A stretch of 64,000 bases of DNA from NCBI RefSeq assembly GCF_003205195.1, contig NZ_QJRY01000009.1, forward strand, positions 1-64,000. Direction: 5' to 3'. A model generated the notes under the pieces. That model searched no databases. It worked only from the letters and a program-made list of their open reading frames with translations, and was not told the origin of the DNA. Numbering within the stretch: the stretch's first letter is position 1; the number at the start of each line of letters is the position of its first letter. This document shows positions 42,660-51,692 of the stretch, piece after piece. A program made the translations under genes and the position numbers. Source of the stretch: Peteryoungia wuzhouensis (lineage in GTDB: Bacteria; Pseudomonadota; Alphaproteobacteria; Rhizobiales; Rhizobiaceae).

Positions 42660-43802
42660 TTACCGTGATTGCATGTCAGTCGGACCGGCGTCGCCGGGTC
42701 GGTCGACTACGTTCAAGCCCAAGAGGTGTGCCAGTTTACGCGCGGCCGTATCCCAGGTGAAAAGAGCTGCCTGGTGTCGTCCGCTTTCGCGCATGTGCGC
42801 GCGCAATTTGGGATCGGCGGCAAGGCTCATGATCTTCTCAACCCATTCATGAGGCGTGTGCGGGTCGGCCTGCAAGGCCGCGTCACCGCAAACTTCCGGA
42901 AGAGCACCACACGGTGCGATGATCGCGGGACAGCCGAGGATCATGGCTTCGAGAGGCGGAAGGCCGAAGCCTTCAGTGGTCGAAGGACAGGCAAAGGCCA
43001 GCGCATGGATCATCAGCGCCGCGAGTTCGGCATCGTCGATCCGCCCGACGAAGCGCACATTGGGAGGCACTTCGAAGCCGAGGCTCTCAAAAGTCGACTT
43101 GCTGGCCGAGCCGAACAGCACAAGCGTCAGATGTGCGAGGCGCTGGTCGGCGAAGGCCTGGAACAGCACGCGGATATTCTTGTGTGACTGCGTACTCGAA
43201 AGCGCGAGCACGTAGCGCTCTTCGTCTAGGCCGCTCGCTGCGACGAAGCCATGGGCCGGAGCATTTGCGAGCACATGATCGCAGCCGTTATGAATGACGG
43301 TGATCTTCTCGGCGGGCGCCACGCCGTATCGGACCAACTGCTCCTTTGAGTATTCGGAGACTGTCAGGATGCCCCGGCTGGTGCGCCCGAGCAGCGGCTG
43401 GATCAACCGGTACCAGAGCTTGAAACCCAGCGAATAGGATGCCGGTGTCAGGTAGACCTGAGCGTCATGGATCATGGTCAGGGAATCGAAATGGAAGACG
43501 GGTCCCATATTGCAGAGGTTGACCAGAAGAGCGTTGCGCGCGATCCACGGGAGGTTGATCTGTTCCCACGGATATTCCCGGGGCAGTCCGCTCGCAAAGC
43601 CCCGTTTGATCACGCGTATCATTGAGAAGGACGGTTTGCGTTGTGCAGAGGTCGGAGCAACCACCGCCACGTCGGACAGTTCGATGGCACTCCTGCGGCT
43701 GATCACCAGCCGTTCAAAGGCATGGATCAATTCTTCCGCGACACGATGGACGCCGGTGGGTGCAACCGTCAGAAACTTGCCATTGAAGACGATCGGTTTC
43801 AT
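42660..43802 (-). CDS. GT4-family glycosyltransferase
   Basis: A 380-residue glycosyltransferase starting MKPIVFNGKFLT. The N-terminal half has the TGVHRVAEELIHAF motif seen in mannosyl/rhamnosyl-type GT4 enzymes; the C-terminal donor site has the E-x7-E motif TEGFGLPPLEAM. ATG 43802 overlaps the stop of the upstream glycosyltransferase by 4 bases and is preferred over 43817. It acts in the same polysaccharide pathway; sugar specificity is not readable. Confidence 0.9.
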   Translation of the reverse strand: MKPIVFNGKFLTVAPTGVHRVAEELIHAFERLVISRRSAIELSDVAVVAPTSAQRKPSFSMIRVIKRGFASGLPREYPWEQINLPWIARNALLVNLCNMGPVFHFDSLTMIHDAQVYLTPASYSLGFKLWYRLIQPLLGRTSRGILTVSEYSKEQLVRYGVAPAEKITVIHNGCDHVLANAPAHGFVAASGLDEERYVLALSSTQSHKNIRVLFQAFADQRLAHLTLVLFGSASKSTFESLGFEVPPNVRFVGRIDDAELAALMIHALAFACPSTTEGFGLPPLEAMILGCPAIIAPCGALPEVCGDAALQADPHTPHEWVEKIMSLAADPKLRAHMRESGRHQAALFTWDTAARKLAHLLGLNVVDRPGDAGPTDMQSR

Positions 43803-44929
43803 GCGCTCTTGTCCCAAACCTGCCGCTCCAATGGGGTCTTTCGGCTCTGACGGTCAACGCAATCCGCTATGGATTTTTTCAGTTCTGCGCGGAAACGGTC
43901 GGGTTCAAAGCTCATTGCATGCGCCCGTATGGCCGCAGGATCGAACATGCTGTTGTCGGCTTCGAAGCGCGTCAGCGCCGCGCTGAGTGAATCGACTGTC
44001 TGCTCATGGAAAAAGAACCCGGTCTTGCCATCCATGACCGTTTCCAGTGCTCCGCCTCGGGCGAATGCGATGACCGGCCGACCGCTTGCCATCACCTCCA
44101 GAGGAACGATGCCGAAGTCCTCGACGCCGGGGTAGATCAGTGCGCGGCACTCGGAGAAGCACCGCTCCATTTCCGCGTCCGATACCGAGCCGAGGAAGCT
44201 GACAGTCGGTCCAGCCGATTGCTTGAGTTTGGCGGAGGCGCCATCGCCGATCACCACCAAGGGCAGGTTCAGCTGCGTGCAGGCGGCGACTGCGAGTTCG
44301 ATTTTCTTGTAGGGCGTGATCTGGCCGGCGCAGAGGTAAAAGTCCTTCGGCCCGTCAGAGATCTTGAAGCGGCCGACTTCGACCGGCGGGTGGATGACCT
44401 CCGCTTCGCGGCGATAGAATTTCCGGATGCGCTTGGCCACGTAGTCCGAGTTGGCGATGAAATGGTCGACACGGTGCGAGGTGGTGACATCCCATTGCCG
44501 CAGACCTGGCGCTGCCATGAACAGCATGGCGCGCGCGAGCAGGCCGGATTCGGCCATGTATTGCGGGTATAGATCCCAGATGTAACGCATCGGGGAATGA
44601 CAGTAGCAGATATGCAGAGCATCTGGGCGCGTGATAACGCCCTTGGCTGGGCCGGCTTCGCTCGAAATCACGAGGTCATAATCGGTAAGGTCGAGGGACT
44701 CCAGAGCGTGCGGCATCAGCGGCAGCATCTTCTGGTAATGCTTGCGTCCACCGATCTTCTGCAGGAACGAGGTGGTGATCTTGTGGCGACGGATTTTTGG
44801 CGACAGGCGATCCGGGTCGGCAACCAGCGTGAAGATGTCTGCGTCAGGAAATAGATCGCAGAAGGCTTCGAGGACCTTTTCTCCTCCCCGCATCGTGACA
44901 AGCCAATAATGTACCAGTGCGACTTTCAA
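43799..44929 (-). CDS. GT4-family glycosyltransferase with TTG start
   Basis: A 376-residue glycosyltransferase. The longest frame begins at TTG 44944, but TTG 44929 is preferred: a GGTGGAG ribosome site lies 6 bases upstream, and the protein then starts with the family-typical KVALVHYWLVTMRGGEKVLEAF. The donor-site E-x7-E motif is VEDFGIVPLEVMASG. The WLVTMRGGEKVLE segment is common in WbaZ-like mannosyltransferases, so a mannosyl-type transfer is possible. It is the first gene of this minus-strand pair and faces the 534-base divergent region. Confidence 0.9.
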   Translation of the reverse strand: MKVALVHYWLVTMRGGEKVLEAFCDLFPDADIFTLVADPDRLSPKIRRHKITTSFLQKIGGRKHYQKMLPLMPHALESLDLTDYDLVISSEAGPAKGVITRPDALHICYCHSPMRYIWDLYPQYMAESGLLARAMLFMAAPGLRQWDVTTSHRVDHFIANSDYVAKRIRKFYRREAEVIHPPVEVGRFKISDGPKDFYLCAGQITPYKKIELAVAACTQLNLPLVVIGDGASAKLKQSAGPTVSFLGSVSDAEMERCFSECRALIYPGVEDFGIVPLEVMASGRPVIAFARGGALETVMDGKTGFFFHEQTVDSLSAALTRFEADNSMFDPAAIRAHAMSFEPDRFRAELKKSIADCVDRQSRKTPLERQVWDKSA

Positions 44930-45463
44930 GAGAGACTCCACCAAGGCGGTTGTTTATCCAGACCATCACAGCGATCAGTCGTAGGCGGCAGCGAATATCC
45001 GAAAAGCATGAAGAACAAGACCTGCATTCGCATGGGAGAGGGCGGTCTTGTATAATTTCTGTACGAAATCGGGATTGATGCGATGAGAAAAGATAAAGTT
45101 GGTTAATGCCTCCTCACATCTCGCGATCCCTCTGATGTGTCGCTCCTCGCCTCCAGGATGCGAAGATCTGCCATTTTAACGGGCCTCTCTTTGTTTTGCC
45201 GCTATCTGGCCCGAGACCAAGAATTAACCATTCCTGTCATTTCCGGTCGCGCTCGTCCCGGATTCATACAGAAATTACACCAAATGCGCATTGTATCGCA
45301 GCGGGGCCCGTCGCATCGCGGCGCCGCTGAGTGCCGGTATCCGGTTGCCAGGCCGATATGGCGTGGCGATCGTTCACTGCCGGTGCCTGGCGATCAGGAA
45401 GACTGAAATTTCGGGGTGCCGCTAACAAGCGCATCCGATATCTGATGCAGGAAGGCATAGCGC
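44930..45463. promoter_or_regulatory. Long divergent regulatory region in the polysaccharide locus
   Basis: This 534-base gap separates divergent glycosyltransferase and epimerase genes and has no convincing gene. It is more AT-rich than its surroundings. A TATAAT sits at 45051-45056 on the plus strand, but no matching -35 is apparent. It presumably holds both promoters and regulator sites. A plus-strand frame at 45137-45406 and a 15-codon frame at 45008 lack ribosome sites and family signal. Confidence 0.5.
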
Positions 45464-46435
45464 ATGCAAGGCGAGGGTTTGAAAAACGTCCTGGTATTCG
45501 GCGGTTCCGGCTTTATCGGAACGCGTCTGGTTGCGCGGCTTTTGGGCGAAGGACATCGCGTCGTGTCGGTGGACATCAAGCCGCCGCGTGTCCGGTTGGA
45601 CGGCGTTGCCTATCTGCAGGCCGATGTCCGGGATCTGTCCGGGTTCGACCCGGGCATGCCGATCGACCGCATTTACAATCTTGCGGCCATTCACACGACC
45701 CCTGGCCATCCCGATCACGAATATTACGAGACCAATATTCTCGGCGCGAACGCAATCACGGCGCTGGCGAGGCGGCTTGGTGTCAAGATGATCGTGTTCA
45801 CCAGTTCCATCTCCGTCTACGGGCCGGGCGAGGAAACGAAAAGCGAAACGACGCTGCCGGCACCTGTGTCTCCCTACGGCTGGTCCAAGTTCATGGCCGA
45901 GCGCATCCAAATGGCCTGGCTGGAAGAGGACACCAGCCGGAGGCTGGTCATATGCCGGCCCGCGGTGATCTTCGGCCCCGGCGAAGGCGGGAACTTCACC
46001 CGCATGGCAACGCTCTTGAAGAAGGGTTTCTTCATCTATCCCGGTCGCAAGGATACGATCAAAGCCTGCTTCTATGTCGACGACCTGCTTGAGGCGCTGC
46101 AATTTGCCGTCGACAGGCAGGAACGGTTCGTCCTTTTCAACGGCTGCTATCCCGACCGCTATACGCTTGAACAGATCGTCGAGACCTTCCGCAAAAGCCA
46201 TATGCCGGGTGTCAGAACCTTCATGGTGCCACGGATCGTGGTGACAGGCGCTGCTGCCCTGTTGAAGCCGTTCTCGGCCCTGGGGCTTGGGATCCACCCC
46301 GATCGCGTGACCAAGCTGGTGAAATCGACGGATGTCGTGCCAGACTGGCTGTCATCGGTCGGTCTTGCCCGCCCCGGTCGGCTTCCGTCGGCCATCGAGC
46401 GATGGCATGCGGCGAGCGGCGGTCGGTTTGCCTGA
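45464..46435 (+). CDS. NAD-dependent epimerase/dehydratase (extended SDR)
   Basis: A 323-residue nucleotide-sugar enzyme. The Rossmann motif is VFGGSGFIGTRL, the catalytic Ser lies in FTSSISVYG and the catalytic Tyr-x3-Lys is in SPYGWSKFMAE. A ribosome site AGGAAGG lies 9 bases before ATG 45464. The first gene of the plus-strand set epimerase-GT2-GT2-hydrolase. It probably makes or modifies a nucleotide sugar used by the neighbouring transferases; the product cannot be named. Confidence 0.9.
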   Translation: MQGEGLKNVLVFGGSGFIGTRLVARLLGEGHRVVSVDIKPPRVRLDGVAYLQADVRDLSGFDPGMPIDRIYNLAAIHTTPGHPDHEYYETNILGANAITALARRLGVKMIVFTSSISVYGPGEETKSETTLPAPVSPYGWSKFMAERIQMAWLEEDTSRRLVICRPAVIFGPGEGGNFTRMATLLKKGFFIYPGRKDTIKACFYVDDLLEALQFAVDRQERFVLFNGCYPDRYTLEQIVETFRKSHMPGVRTFMVPRIVVTGAAALLKPFSALGLGIHPDRVTKLVKSTDVVPDWLSSVGLARPGRLPSAIERWHAASGGRFA

Positions 46436-46531
46436 CCGGTGCCTGCTATCCGAAGGCGGATTGGTGCCTGCGTTTCGGCATTGCTGAGCAAAAACAACAG
46501 GGCGGAAGAGGCCGCTTCGGGGATAGAGCGC

Positions 46532-47422
46532 ATGGGCAAGGATAACATCACTCTGGCGGTCGCCATCGCGACAGCGGGGCGGCGTGACATCCTCACTGAG
46601 ACTGTTGCTTTGATGAGCAACCAGATCCGCCAACCGGACGAGTTCCTGATCTGCCCGGCGCGGTTCGAGGATGTCGATGTCGAGGGCGTGCGGGGCCATA
46701 ACGACGTTGTGCAGATCGTGGAAGGCGCCGTCGGTTCTTCCCACCAGCGCAATGCCATGATCGAGGCATCGAATGCCGACGTGATGGTCTTCTTCGACGA
46801 TGATTTTTTACCGTCACCCTCCTATCTCGCCGAAGTCGAGGCACTGTTTGCCGCTGACCCACGGGTGATGGTTGCCACAGGTCATGTGATTGCCGACGGC
46901 GCGCTGGGACCGGGGCTCGAAATGGAACAAGGCCGGGCGATCCTGACGCAGGATACGTTTCGCGGACCGTACTCTGTGACGCCGATCTTCAATGGCTACG
47001 GCTGCAACATGGCGATCCGCCTGGCGCCGGTGCGCAGTCACGGCATTCGCTTCGATGAGAATCTGCCGCTTTATGCCTGGCTGGAGGATGTGGACTTTTC
47101 CCGACAGATGGCTGCTCACGGAAACGTCGTTCATGCCACGCAACTGCGTGGGGTCCATCTCGGCACCAAGAAGGCTGGTCGTAGTCCGGGACGCCGTCTG
47201 GGCTACTCGCAGATCGCCAACCGCATCTACATCCAGCGCAAGGGTAACATGAACGTCTTTCAGGTCTGGGACGGGAATATCCGCAACCTTTGCGCCAATC
47301 TGTTCAAGAGCCTCAATCCCGAGCCCTGGGTGGATCGCCGAGGGCGCCTTTCGGGAAATCTGATGGCGCTTAAAGACCTGATCACCGGCAAGCTTGATCC
47401 CAAGAAGATACTGGACCTGTGA
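46532..47422 (+). CDS. GT2-family glycosyltransferase
   Basis: A 296-residue inverting GT-A enzyme. The N-terminus has LAVAIATAGRRDILTET, the metal-binding DxD-type motif is VMVFFDDDFLPS, and an acceptor-side ED motif occurs in WLEDVDFSRQM. ATG 46532 with GGGATAGAG upstream is preferred over GTG 46439, which would sit next to the epimerase stop. No membrane helix is evident, so it is probably peripheral. Confidence 0.9.
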   Translation: MGKDNITLAVAIATAGRRDILTETVALMSNQIRQPDEFLICPARFEDVDVEGVRGHNDVVQIVEGAVGSSHQRNAMIEASNADVMVFFDDDFLPSPSYLAEVEALFAADPRVMVATGHVIADGALGPGLEMEQGRAILTQDTFRGPYSVTPIFNGYGCNMAIRLAPVRSHGIRFDENLPLYAWLEDVDFSRQMAAHGNVVHATQLRGVHLGTKKAGRSPGRRLGYSQIANRIYIQRKGNMNVFQVWDGNIRNLCANLFKSLNPEPWVDRRGRLSGNLMALKDLITGKLDPKKILDL

Positions 47423-47459
47423 ACGCAGGTGCTCGAAAGGGCCGAAGGAAGAAACACAG

Positions 47460-48368
47460 ATGCAATTCTCGCTGATCATATCGACGCTCGGGCGCAATGC
47501 CGATGTGCTCGAATTCGTTCGTACCATCGAAGCGCAGACCTGCCGTGACTTCGAGGTTGTCATCGTGGACCAGAATGATGACGATGCGCTGGCCAAAGCC
47601 ATTCCGACGCTTGGGCCATCCTTCCCGCTGAAGTATCGCCATGTTCCGGGGGTTCGCGGTGCAAGCCGCGGCCGCAATATCGGCTTCGAGTTGGCCGAGG
47701 GCGATCTTGTCTGCTTTCCCGATGATGATTGCCTCTATCCGCCGCATCTCCTGGACGATGCCTTGGCACTCTTCGCCAGCAAGGGTGTCGACATCGTCTG
47801 TGGGCGGGCGGCGGACCAGAACGGTCGAGACATCAACGGGCGATACGAGCCACAGGCACAGGCGGTGTCCAAGGCGAATGTCTTCTCCACACAGATCGAA
47901 TGGATGCTGTTTTTCACTCGCACCGCCTTCAAGGCTGTCTCGGGTTTCGATGAGGATGTCGGCGTCGGGGCATCGACGCCATGGCAGGCAAACGAGGGAC
48001 AGGACATCGTCCTGCGTATGCTCGAACACGGTTTTCGCGGTTGGTATGATCCCGCTCTCTTCGGACATCATCCGGAACTCAATGTTGTTCATCCAGATGC
48101 ACGCATGCGCAAGAAGGCACGCGGCTATGCCCGCGGTATGGGCTATGTGCTCGGCCGCCATGGCTACTCGTTCGGCTACTTCGTACGATATGTGGTGCGC
48201 TCAATTGGTGGCATCGTGCTGTCGTTGCTCAAGCTAAACGGCGCAAGGGCAGCCTATTACGCCCATGTCTCCGCCGGGCGCATCGAGGGTTATCTGGGCG
48301 GCCGGCGCGGCGCGATGAAACATGCACGGCTGGAAAGCACATCCATCGGGCAGGGGCGGGCACAATGA
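47460..48368 (+). CDS. GT2-family glycosyltransferase
   Basis: A 302-residue GT-A enzyme. Motifs: FSLIISTLGRNADVLEF, DxD-type CFPDDDCLYPP and an acidic pair in ANEGQDIVLRMLEHG. A C-terminal hydrophobic segment (SFGYFVRYVVRSIGGIVLSLL) may anchor it to the membrane. ATG 47460 is chosen because of the GAAGGAAG ribosome site; the in-frame codon at 47394 would lie inside the previous gene. It overlaps the following hydrolase by 4 bases. Confidence 0.9.
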   Translation: MQFSLIISTLGRNADVLEFVRTIEAQTCRDFEVVIVDQNDDDALAKAIPTLGPSFPLKYRHVPGVRGASRGRNIGFELAEGDLVCFPDDDCLYPPHLLDDALALFASKGVDIVCGRAADQNGRDINGRYEPQAQAVSKANVFSTQIEWMLFFTRTAFKAVSGFDEDVGVGASTPWQANEGQDIVLRMLEHGFRGWYDPALFGHHPELNVVHPDARMRKKARGYARGMGYVLGRHGYSFGYFVRYVVRSIGGIVLSLLKLNGARAAYYAHVSAGRIEGYLGGRRGAMKHARLESTSIGQGRAQ

Positions 48369-50161
48369 GGCGCGTGGCATCGGGCGAAATGCATGGGCCG
48401 GAGGTTTTCGCAAGCTCTGGCGAGTCTGCACAGCCCATCTGTTTCGACGGGCTGGCCGGCATGTATCACGCAGCTCACGGTGACACTGCTGTTCTTCTCC
48501 TGTCACCCTGGGGGTTCGAGGAGTTGTGTTCGCGCATGACCTACCGTCTGCTCGGGGAGCGGTTCGCTGCACTCGGCTATCCCTGCCTGCGCTTTGATCT
48601 CCCTGGTACCGGTCATTCGACCCTTGCCAGCGCCGAAATCTCGGACGAGAACTCTTGGCGGACGGCGGTCTGCAAGGCGTATGATCACCTTTGTACCCTC
48701 AGCCAGGCGCAAAGGGTCATAGTCGTTGGACAAGGCTTGGGTGGGTTATTGGCCGCTCACCTTGCACAACAAAGGCCTGTCGCTGGGCTCGTTTTCCTCG
48801 CGCCGGCCACGCAGGGGCGTGGACACTTGCGTGAGATCGCTGCGTGGACGGCCATGACCAAGGGCGAGTTCAAGGTCAGTTCGACGGATGGTCCGCCCGG
48901 AGGCTTCATGTCGGCCGGTTTCGTATTGTCGGCCGCGACGGTGAACGAGATCCGACAGTTGCAGCCCTTGGGAAGTCTACCGGCGGTGGTTCAGCGGGTT
49001 CTGCTTGCAACACGCCCGGACAATGCCGCTGATGCCCGGTTGTTGGAGGAACTTTCTGCCAATGGTCTCGTGGTTGAAACCACCGTGTTTGCCGACCATG
49101 CCGACTACGTCTCCAGTCCGATCTTCGGATCGATCCCGACCGACACCCTTGATAAGGTCGCGAACTGGGTGACGCAGCGCTTCCCTGTGCTGACCGGCCG
49201 ACAGGCTCCCGTCACCGTCGGGCAGGCAGTGGCGCACCTCGACGGTGACGGCTATGACGAAAACTTCTTTCGCTTCGGGCCTTCCGACATGTTCTTCGGC
49301 GCTTTTACCAGGCCGACTTCTGGCCAGAAGACCAAGACAGCGGTTCTCATTCTCAATGCAGGGGCCGATCATTCCGTCGGATGGGGGCGCTATTCGGTCG
49401 ACCTTGCCCGCGATCTTGCCCGCCAAGGTTTCTCATCAATGCGGATCGATCAGGCCGGCATTGGGGAAACGCCGCTCTGGCCTGGTCAGCAACAACCGGT
49501 GATGTATTCGCTGCGCGCGAATGACGATGTCGCCTGCGCGATCGGCTGGATGGAGGCCGAGGCCGGGATCGAACAAGTCGTTCTCCTCGGCCGTTGCAGT
49601 GGAGGATACCCGGCATTTCTTTCTGCGGTTTCGGATCGTCGGGTCGTGGCCTCCGTGATGATCAACGTGCGCAAACTGCATTGGGAACCGGATGAGGACA
49701 TTCTCAAAGCTATCCGCGATCCGGTCGAACCGGTCGATACATATCGCCAGAACTTGCGCAGTGCGCGCCAGTTCAAGCGCATCATCAACGGTGAACTCAA
49801 GGTGTCGACGGTGTTGAGAAAGCTCTCGCGCACACTTGTCGAGATCGCAGCAAAGAAGCTGGCGCCATTGTTCGGCAACCGCTCGCGTCACACCCGCATC
49901 AGCCGTATCGTGCGGGCCCGGTTGCAGTCGCTGACGGCGAGGCATGTGCCGGTTGCCCTGATTTACAGCGAAGGGGATCCGGGACTTCGTGATCTGCAGG
50001 AATGGGCCGGTCGGGATCTTGCAAAGCTCGCCGCCTATCCGAATGTGGCAGTTCACGTGATCGGAGGGGCCGACCACAATCTCAGCCCCGTGTCCGTGCG
50101 TTCGGATGTGACCAACGTCATCGCTCAGTTCTTGAGAGGCAAGCTTTCTCCATCGAATTGA
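48365..50161 (+). CDS. Double alpha/beta-hydrolase protein of the polysaccharide locus
   Basis: A 598-residue protein that reads as two alpha/beta-hydrolase domains in tandem. Domain 1 (about 25-275) has the fold cues LLLSPWGFEEL, RFDLPGTGHS and a nucleophile elbow VVGQGLGG whose nucleophile position (124) is Gly, so it is probably inactive. Domain 2 (about 315-595) has VLILNAGADHSVGWG, RIDQAGIGE and the elbow LLGRCSGG, with Cys411 at the nucleophile position, plus a late IGGADHNLSP His candidate. It overlaps the GT2 gene by 4 bases. Similar hydrolases occur in exosortase and polysaccharide loci. It could trim or acyl-modify the polymer. Confidence 0.78.
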   Translation: MRRVASGEMHGPEVFASSGESAQPICFDGLAGMYHAAHGDTAVLLLSPWGFEELCSRMTYRLLGERFAALGYPCLRFDLPGTGHSTLASAEISDENSWRTAVCKAYDHLCTLSQAQRVIVVGQGLGGLLAAHLAQQRPVAGLVFLAPATQGRGHLREIAAWTAMTKGEFKVSSTDGPPGGFMSAGFVLSAATVNEIRQLQPLGSLPAVVQRVLLATRPDNAADARLLEELSANGLVVETTVFADHADYVSSPIFGSIPTDTLDKVANWVTQRFPVLTGRQAPVTVGQAVAHLDGDGYDENFFRFGPSDMFFGAFTRPTSGQKTKTAVLILNAGADHSVGWGRYSVDLARDLARQGFSSMRIDQAGIGETPLWPGQQQPVMYSLRANDDVACAIGWMEAEAGIEQVVLLGRCSGGYPAFLSAVSDRRVVASVMINVRKLHWEPDEDILKAIRDPVEPVDTYRQNLRSARQFKRIINGELKVSTVLRKLSRTLVEIAAKKLAPLFGNRSRHTRISRIVRARLQSLTARHVPVALIYSEGDPGLRDLQEWAGRDLAKLAAYPNVAVHVIGGADHNLSPVSVRSDVTNVIAQFLRGKLSPSN

Positions 50162-50210
50162 TTGGAGGTTGCAGCCAATGACCGAATGGAGCCGCTCGGG
50201 CGGTGCGAAT

Positions 50211-51692
50211 TCACTGCCTCTGCAGGATCTTCGACAGGATGCGGAAAGCGCTCGCCTCCACGCCGCCAGGACGCTTCGCAATCACCCATAATGCATAACC
50301 GGATACGGCGTAGGTCAGGCAAAACAGGATGCCGGACGCAAAGAATGCGACGTAGAGGTCCTGTTCGAAATCAAGATAATGCTTGCATGCAAGCAGAACC
50401 AGAACGCTCGGAATGATCGACAGGATCGGCCGTTTGGCGACGCGAAGCTGATCTACGATTCCAATTCCGGCCGCAGATCTCACCAGTGCCATCGAGGAGA
50501 CGCTGACCGCGAGCGAACCGCCGGCGCGTGCAATGATCGCTCCTGGAATGCCGAAGAAGGTGACGCCGACGAGCGACAGCGGCACGCGAACGATGAGTTC
50601 CATCAGGGAACGCGTGGCCAGGCTGCGGGAGTGGCCGAGAACCATGACCAATGGCGGCATGGGGATCGCCGGGACTGCGAGCAGGCCGGCCAATGCCAGG
50701 CCCGCCAGGATCGGCGATGCGCCGTCCCATTGCGGCCCGAGAAGGACACGGATGACGGGGCCGGACAGCATCGCCATGAAGACGAAGATCGGCAGCAGCA
50801 TGAGGATCAGGCCGCCGCTGCTGCTGAGATAGGCTTCGCGGATGCGTCCATTGTCGCGCGCGGATGCGAAGGCTGCCATCAGCGGACCTGAGGCCGGAGC
50901 AACCACAGCCTGGTAGGGTAAGGCGGACAGATCGTTGGCGGCGGCGAAGCGCCCGAAAGATGCGACGTCGATGAAGCGCGGAAGGAGAATACGGTCGATC
51001 TGCCAGTTGATGGCGCTGATCGTCTGGGAGATGAAGTTCCAGCCAACCAGATCGGCAAAGAGCGGCCAGTCCGCCAATGTCAGGCGCGGCCGCATCGGTG
51101 CCATCACGTAAGAGCAGAGCATCATCACAGTCGGCGTCATGACCGTCCCGGCCGTGATGGCCCAATAGCTGCCCGTGGTGACGGCAATGCTGATCGCGAC
51201 CGTTGCCGCCAGTGTCTTGCCGAGCAGCTCCAAAACGCCTCTGCGGCGAAAATCCATCGCCTTTTCGAACAGGATCATCCGGGGGCTGATCAAGCCGCGC
51301 GTGGCCGGGGCGAGTGCCAGCGTGCAGACCAGCAAGACAAGTCGCTCGTCGCCGTAAATCCGCGCAATTGGCCATGCCAGCGCCGCCATCAGGCCCGCGA
51401 CCAGCAGGCCGCGCAGCAGACCCAGCGTAAATGCCGTGCTGTAAGCACGGGCCGTGATCTCTGGCAGGCGCAGAAGCGCGGAGGCCAAAGGCAGTTCAAG
51501 CACGGCTTCGACGATGAAGATCAGCGTCATGGCCGTCGCGACCAGGCCGAAGTCGGCAGGCCCGAGGAAACGCGCCAGAACCAGCAAGGTCAGGAAGTCG
51601 ATGACGCGCGAGGCCAGCCGGGCGCCTACGGTCCAGAGCCCGGCATGGATCGTCCTGTCGGTCAGCGGCGCGGCAGACGGTTCCGTCATCAA
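50211..51692 (-). CDS. Oligosaccharide flippase (Wzx/PST family)
   Basis: A 493-residue membrane protein with about 12-14 hydrophobic segments and the N-terminal signature HAGLWTVGARLASRVIDFLTLLVLARFLGP typical of PST-type flippases, which move lipid-linked repeat units across the inner membrane. It overlaps the polymerase gene by 4 bases (51689-51692). It lies convergent to the hydrolase gene with a 49-base gap. Confidence 0.92.
   Translation of the reverse strand: MMTEPSAAPLTDRTIHAGLWTVGARLASRVIDFLTLLVLARFLGPADFGLVATAMTLIFIVEAVLELPLASALLRLPEITARAYSTAFTLGLLRGLLVAGLMAALAWPIARIYGDERLVLLVCTLALAPATRGLISPRMILFEKAMDFRRRGVLELLGKTLAATVAISIAVTTGSYWAITAGTVMTPTVMMLCSYVMAPMRPRLTLADWPLFADLVGWNFISQTISAINWQIDRILLPRFIDVASFGRFAAANDLSALPYQAVVAPASGPLMAAFASARDNGRIREAYLSSSGGLILMLLPIFVFMAMLSGPVIRVLLGPQWDGASPILAGLALAGLLAVPAIPMPPLVMVLGHSRSLATRSLMELIVRVPLSLVGVTFFGIPGAIIARAGGSLAVSVSSMALVRSAAGIGIVDQLRVAKRPILSIIPSVLVLLACKHYLDFEQDLYVAFFASGILFCLTYAVSGYALWVIAKRPGGVEASAFRILSKILQRQ

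Noticed and set aside
45008..45056. 15-codon ORF and TATAAT box in the polysaccharide intergenic region
   Set aside because: No ribosome site for the ORF and no -35 element at a usable distance from the TATAAT.
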